Shown one piece after another: positions 59,660-64,000 of a stretch of 64,000 nucleotides of DNA (positions are counted from its first letter, which is position 1; every line of letters starts with the position of its first letter). The notes beneath the pieces are model-generated. The model was given only the letters and a program-made list of their open reading frames with translations, did not search any database and had not been told where the DNA came from. A program made the position numbers and the translations under genes. Origin of the DNA: Vicia villosa (Eukaryota > Streptophyta > Magnoliopsida > Fabales > Fabaceae); NCBI RefSeq assembly GCF_029867415.1, contig NC_081181.1, positions 122,850,042-122,914,041 of the forward strand, in the 5' to 3' direction.

Positions 59660-60085
59660 CGATGTGGGGCCTCTCGAATATTAGAGAGTATAAGACCCAC
59701 TCCTTTTTCCTTTTTTTACAGTTTTTCTTTGTACAGAAAACAGTCAAAACAAACTTTCAAACAGTTTTTCAAACGACGCGTCTGTAAATAAGCAATTAAC
59801 CATGTTTTATGTAAATAAAACATGGGCCTCCACATAGGTATAAGTCCCATTCCTGTACATGAAATTCGGCATTTCATTGTATGCCTTTTGTACATATCTC
59901 GATAATTAAAACTCCAAAAAAATACAAAAAAACAAAAATGAAGGTTTTCTTTAAATCTTCCCAAAAATACCACGGGCCTCCATGTAGGTATAAGTCCCAA
60001 GCCCCTTGTAAATACCTGTTTACATAGCTTTTGAATAAATTCAAGTGGACCTCTCCTCGAGTATAAGTCCCGAGCCCCGTGTATA
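59660..60085 (+). repeat. Degenerate GGGCCTC...TATAAGTCCC repeats
   Basis: Four blocks at about 59665, 59820, 59970 and 60048 share (G)GGCCTC(C)...(A/G)GTATAAG(A/T)CCC with spacing of roughly 80-155 bp. Part of the Ogre-like LTR. Confidence 0.75.
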
Positions 60086-60254
60086 CAAATGGATCATGCT
60101 TACAGGTATATTTCCTTCATAAACTCCATTATATACACACATTTTGTCATATATGTATAATTGTTCATATTTGTTCATGTACTTGTTCATGTTTGTTCGT
60201 ACTTGTTTATATTTGTGATTGTGTTATATATACTTGTTCAACTTAGCACAACAC

Positions 60255-60545
60255 TAGGTTCCCCATAGCCTCCTATTGGGCTTCGTGCAAAGAATCTCCC
60301 TAGTTTAGGTTAGGACATAGAGTATGGTTTCCCGGTGAAACCGCTCTAAGAGCTCAAACCAACTATACCACGCCTCCCCTTGGGCTTTGTACAAACGAGT
60401 GACCCTCCCATAGCCTCCTCTTGGGCTTACAATGCAAGGACCCTCGATTGTCCCTCCCATAGCCTCCTCTTGGGCTTACAATGCAAGGACCCTCGGATAG
60501 CCTCCTCTTGGGCTTCGTACAAGGACCCACGGGCTTCTTATAAGC
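60255..60545 (+). repeat. CCCATAGCCTCCTCTTGGGC tandem repeats
   Basis: The word ATAGCCTCCTCTTGGGCTT followed by ACAATGCAAGGACCCTCG recurs at about 60267 (diverged), 60410, 60460 and 60495, giving a local period near 50 bp. Confidence 0.85.
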
Positions 60546-60639
60546 ATCCCCAATATCCAAATCAAAATACCCTAGGAGATTAGACATTTATCATCTCTAT
60601 GATAGGAGTATCTCTTCTATATCATCACAAACAATCAAT

Positions 60640-60880
60640 CAATCAAACTTTTTTGCCACAAGTCTGGCTAATCAAATCAAACTTCTTTTTGCCACAAGGC
60701 TGGCTAATCAATCAAACCGTTTTGCCACCGTACTGGCTGATTAATCAAAGTTTTTGTCACAAGGCTGACTTCATTGAAACTTTTGCCACAAGGCTGGCTG
60801 ATTAATCAAAACTTTTTGTCACAAGGTTGACTTCATCGAAAGTTTTTGCCACAAGGCTGGTTAAACAAACAAAAACATCT
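60640..60880 (+). repeat. TTTTGCCACAAGGCTGGCT tandem repeats
   Basis: Seven or more units of about 30-36 bp with core TTTTGCCACAAGGCTGGCTA, then ATCAATCAAA, alternating with a TTTTTGTCACAAGGCTGACTTC variant. Confidence 0.9.
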
Positions 60881-61581
60881 TTATCATTCTAAGCGCCATA
60901 AGTGGCACAGCCCAGGGCTTATAATGAAAAGATTTTTCAAACAAAGATCAAACAGATGTATGTGATGATATAGATTAGATACATCGAACATTTAGATGAC
61001 ATTTGTCTCTTTTCCTTTGCTTCCACTAGCATAAGTGGGAACTACGATTGCTCTGACTTTCTCAACATCCCTTTGAGAATACGTAGGCACAAGGTCGATC
61101 CTTGGCGAGCAAAACAAAACAAAAAAAACCATTCAAACCTTAGCACCCGTAGACCCCGAGCTACAGATGCTCTGATTCCCTCTAAGGGATATGTATGCAG
61201 AGGATCGCGATGATCTTTGCGAGCATAATCAAACAAACACCTTAGGTCCCACCTATTTCACAAGAACCTCCACCACAAAGGATGAAAAACAAAACAAAGA
61301 AACCTATAGAGTACTATAGATACGTTGGGTGCTAATACCTTCCCTTCGTATAACCAACCCTCTTACCCGGAATCTCTCCCCCACTTATGCATTGCTTTTA
61401 GTTTTGGGCTTTGCATCTGTTTTTTAGGTTATTGCAACTTTTTTCCTTTTCCTCCTTTGGAAACAATAAAAAGTTTGGTCGGTACAAAAGAAAAATCATT
61501 TTTTTTGAGCACTCGAGCCCAAAGAAGGCATCAGGTGTCTCATCCCGAAAAAGATAACGATTTTTCGCCCGCGACACATGC

Positions 61582-61736
61582 GTGCCCTTGAACAATGGAG
61601 GATTGTTCCTCTGAAAATTCCCCAATTGCCTATCAGCACCAATCTCTGCTCCTACAGCTCCCCCTCCAAGCACACCAGCAATCATGCCTAGAGCTTCAGC
61701 AATAGCATCATCATTTCTTCCACCTCTTCCAGCCAT
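61582..61736 (-). pseudogene. Chromovirus gag, N-terminal part
   Basis: ATG at 61736 (MAGRGGRNDDAIAEALGMIA) followed by a glycine-rich stretch and FQRNNPPLFKGTH, the start of the Tekay-type gag. The rest of gag is at 56603 and below, on the other side of the Ogre-like solo LTR. The open frame beyond 61577 into the LTR is accidental. Confidence 0.88.
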
Positions 61737-61845
61737 TGCTCTGCTTAATTACAAACAATCCACTCAGAAACAAAAGTATCGACAAATAACTCGTATTATT
61801 CGCATACACAGAAGGACTGACGCTAAGACTCTGGTCACAACGACC

Positions 61846-61867
61846 GACTATGCTCTGATACCGCTAT
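61846..61867 (-). promoter_or_regulatory. Primer-binding site of the chromovirus
   Basis: On the minus strand ATAGCGGTATCAGAGCATAG directly follows the 5' LTR. GGTATCAGAGC is complementary to the 3' end of plant initiator-Met tRNA. Confidence 0.88.
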
Positions 61868-63807
61868 TGTAACACCCTTCTAAACCCCGCGGCAATTAAA
61901 CAATTAAATCAGAGTAACATGCACAAGGGCGTCACAATTGATAAATAAAAATAAACCACATCGGTCACAAGTCATGCATTCACTGAAGAAACATACTAAC
62001 ATAACTCATAAATCAACTATCTCATGTTTACACAGCGGAATATGTTACCAAACTAGCATTACATTCATCCATGCTTTAATCCTCAACTAAGATAAACAAA
62101 ATAGAGTTAATGCCATAAACTAAAAACAGCGTTCCCCAGTGTTACACCTATCAGAGCATGACCCGACGCTAACCGACACATTGACTCATGAGCTAATCCT
62201 CACCGAGTCGAAGCCGCTATCCTCAATCTGAAAAATATAGTGTAAGGGTGAGTCTCATTCGCAATTAACAAATATTATTGCATTATAAATAACAGTACAT
62301 TAACAGTTATATTATTCACCCAACTCATCTATATCCAGATCGTCCATCAACATACATACACATATCATCACAACAATATAAGAGTATACAAATAGTCATG
62401 TTATCAATCCATGCAAATGAATGCAACTGACTCTATGCATGTGGTACCAATCATCATCAATGGGAATCACCCACCGACCGATCTATCATCATCCAGATAC
62501 GGCCCTGCCAGCACAAATTCCACACAATGGGAATTCTGCCATTCACTGAATCCTCTCATCATCTAGGATTCAGTCCTTTTCAATGCTTATGAATGCATGT
62601 AAACATATATATAACATACTTTCATCATCTCCACTCTATGAGTAGCATCATCTATACTCATTTCATCATCATCATCATCATTACTAAGCATGTTCATATA
62701 TACATTAACATCATTCATTACAATCAATCATTAGTAAACCACAGAATCACATCACAAGGTTTACACAGTCTCAAACAGCATACAAAACAGGCTTACAGAT
62801 CGAAAGTTACACATCATTGAACTTTCCGGAAAAATCACAAAACAGAATTTTACACATGCAGCGACCATACGCGTATCATAAGGCCCATACGCATCCATAC
62901 GCGTATCACCTTTCCCCGTACGCGTATCATACGCATTTCATCAGAATCCAAAATGGCCTAAGAACCAACCCATACGCGTATCAGCCTTGCCATACGCGTA
63001 TCACCAGGACCAGTTTTCCCCTTCTAAAAATTCCATACGCGTATGAGCATCCTCATACGCTCCTTATACGCAAATCATCAGTACAGGGTATTTGGGACAG
63101 GGCACCTGCGTATCATACGCGTATAGCCCCTTGGGAGTGTCCCTCATATGCGTATGACTTCATCCCATACGCGTATGACACTGTTCCATACGCGAAACAC
63201 CAGAAAATGTCAAGAACCTGCAATTTCGTAACAGTCCAAAACCCACTCGTTTCTACTCATACCAGTCCACGATTTTGAGTCTAAAACAGTCCAATTTCAC
63301 GTTTTCATTCACAGGATTCATTCATACAAACTAATATATCATCATATATCAATCAACACATCCAAATCCCGAAATCTAACCCAATTCTTAGAACCCCAAA
63401 ACCTAACTCTGACATACAAACGGAATTGACTCAACAACACAACTATTCATACACTATCCATCTATAATCACGATAAGAGATGATAATTGGAAGAGTCCCC
63501 CCTTACCTTAGCCAAATTCTTGCTCTTTGGTCTCTTCCTCTTTGTTCCTCTTCTACGTTCTTCGCGTTCCAACTTTTCTCTTTTCACGTTCTGTTCTTTC
63601 TTTCCCAATTCTAATTATTTTATGAAAAATAATATTAAATTAGTAAGGGCTTTACTACACCATACCCCCCTCTTCTTACTAATCTCACACATGGCCCAAA
63701 TGCCATTCAACCATCATTTTTCCATTATTTTCATAAAATCCATAATAATAATAATTATTAATCTAATATTCAAATTAAATTAAAATTAAAATTATACGGG
63801 TGTTACA
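61868..63807 (-). repeat. 5' LTR of the chromovirus
   Basis: 1940 bp, partner of 50411-52354. The promoter for element RNA should lie here on the minus strand. Contains a second copy of the palindrome cluster at 62868-63195, with slightly more perfect ATACGCGTAT units than the 3' LTR. Confidence 0.95.
62860..63200. repeat. ATACGCGTAT palindrome cluster, 5' LTR
   Basis: Same arrangement as 51405-51750. Of the positions that differ between the two LTRs, about six fall within the palindromes, mostly C/T and G/A changes at CpG. Confidence 0.92.
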
Positions 63808-63812
63808 TAAGG

Positions 63813-64000
63813 TTACCACAGCAAAGTATCATCGCAATAGCAGTAACGTCGAGCGGTGTGCAAAACCCACTGATTCACACCTTTGGCGGAATTAGTTAAG
63901 TTGTGGAAAGTGCTAGATGGAAATGTTGGTTGGATTGTGCGTGACGGACGGAGAATAGATATCACTCATGATGCTTGGATAGAAGCGGGACTGAGATTGG
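63813..64000 (+). pseudogene. LINE ORF2, C-terminal part resumed
   Basis: Directly after the right TAAGG the LINE protein continues (KVTTAKYHRNSSNVERCAKP), and near 63940 WIVRDGRRIDITHDAWIEAG, the post-RT segment of plant LINEs. It runs off the window. Confidence 0.8.

Larger units (their letters stand above)
56604..61576 (+). mobile_element. Ogre-like solo LTR, 4973 bp, inside chromovirus gag
   Basis: Starts TGTCATACCCCAATTTTTGA and ends CGCCCGCGACA, with perfect 5-bp duplication CATGC (56599-56603, 61577-61581). There is no gag-pol inside. Length and the TGTCATACCCC start fit the very long LTRs of legume Ogre elements (Ty3-gypsy, Tat lineage). The TATA box and the direction of internal repeats suggest the plus strand. 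The gag frame on both sides stays in register once one copy of the duplication is ignored. Confidence 0.85.
50411..63807 (-). mobile_element. Tekay-type Ty3-gypsy chromovirus, 13.4 kb, nested
   Basis: LTRs 50411-52354 (1944 bp) and 61868-63807 (1940 bp), 5-bp duplication TAAGG, coding strand minus. The internal region carries gag with three zinc knuckles, protease, RT, RNase H, integrase and a C-terminal chromodomain, the arrangement of Tekay-like chromoviruses. Without the 4978 bp added by the Ogre-like solo LTR the element would be about 8.4 kb. By eye the LTRs show about 17 substitutions and three small indels (about 99% identity): the youngest LTR element here. Confidence 0.95.

Noticed and set aside
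60255..60880. CRISPR-like repeat-spacer arrangement
   Set aside because: Units are imperfect, contiguous minisatellites in a plant LTR with no spacers of uniform length and no cas genes.

Overview
This window is repeat-dense plant nuclear DNA. The many LTR retrotransposons, hAT and MULE elements, LINEs, spliceosomal introns and very AT-rich spacers exclude a prokaryote. A solo LTR of almost 5 kb that starts TGTCATACCCC (Ogre-like), together with Tekay-type chromovirus LTRs, suggests a legume, probably of the pea/vetch group; that placement is inference. I see no intact cellular gene. The gene-like loci are two NYN-domain genes, a plant mobile domain (PMD) gene and a MULE transposase, and all four are broken.

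0-14 kb: three related Ty1-copia elements. Element A (about 332-8160) is old. Element B (3999-8018, two 436-bp LTRs) sits inside A's 3' LTR. Element C (12.3-14.1 kb) is a 5'-truncated relative. Between them lie another decayed copia remnant (8.56-9.6 kb), a MULE-type MITE with a perfect 9-bp target duplication (9641-9957), and a long imperfect inverted repeat (10.9-11.45 kb).

14-24 kb: a decayed Ty3-gypsy 5' half (15.3-17.4 kb), a truncated chromovirus-type LTR (18494-20530), a 692-bp hAT element with an 8-bp target duplication (20588-21279), an adjoining foldback MITE, and AT-rich arrays.

24-35 kb: a fairly young Ty1-copia element on the minus strand (24062-28736, 315-bp LTRs, target duplication CTTCA). 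It is followed by a minus-strand MULE transposase (29206-34200) that is split by a 2761-bp solo LTR (target duplication GTTGG).

35-45 kb: a decayed LINE reverse transcriptase is split by a 3099-bp TIR element (35882-38980, target duplication GCGAATTT). This element carries a three-exon PMD gene and imperfect palindromes built on TTCGGAA...TTCCGAA. Next come two NYN-domain pseudogenes arranged head to head (39.3-40.4 kb minus; 42.5-44.5 kb plus), each interrupted by a different hAT-type insertion.

45.7-64 kb: a LINE (ORF1 with DUF4283 and zinc knuckle; ORF2 with endonuclease and reverse transcriptase) is interrupted by a 13.4-kb Tekay-type chromovirus (50411-63807, target duplication TAAGG, LTRs about 99% identical). 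The gag of that chromovirus is in turn interrupted by the Ogre-like solo LTR (56604-61576, target duplication CATGC). The LINE resumes at 63813. This is a three-level nest with exact junctions.

The most interesting signals are the PMD-carrying TIR element with its palindromic repeats, the twice-hit head-to-head NYN pair, and clusters of different short palindromes in comparable places of three chromovirus-type LTRs.
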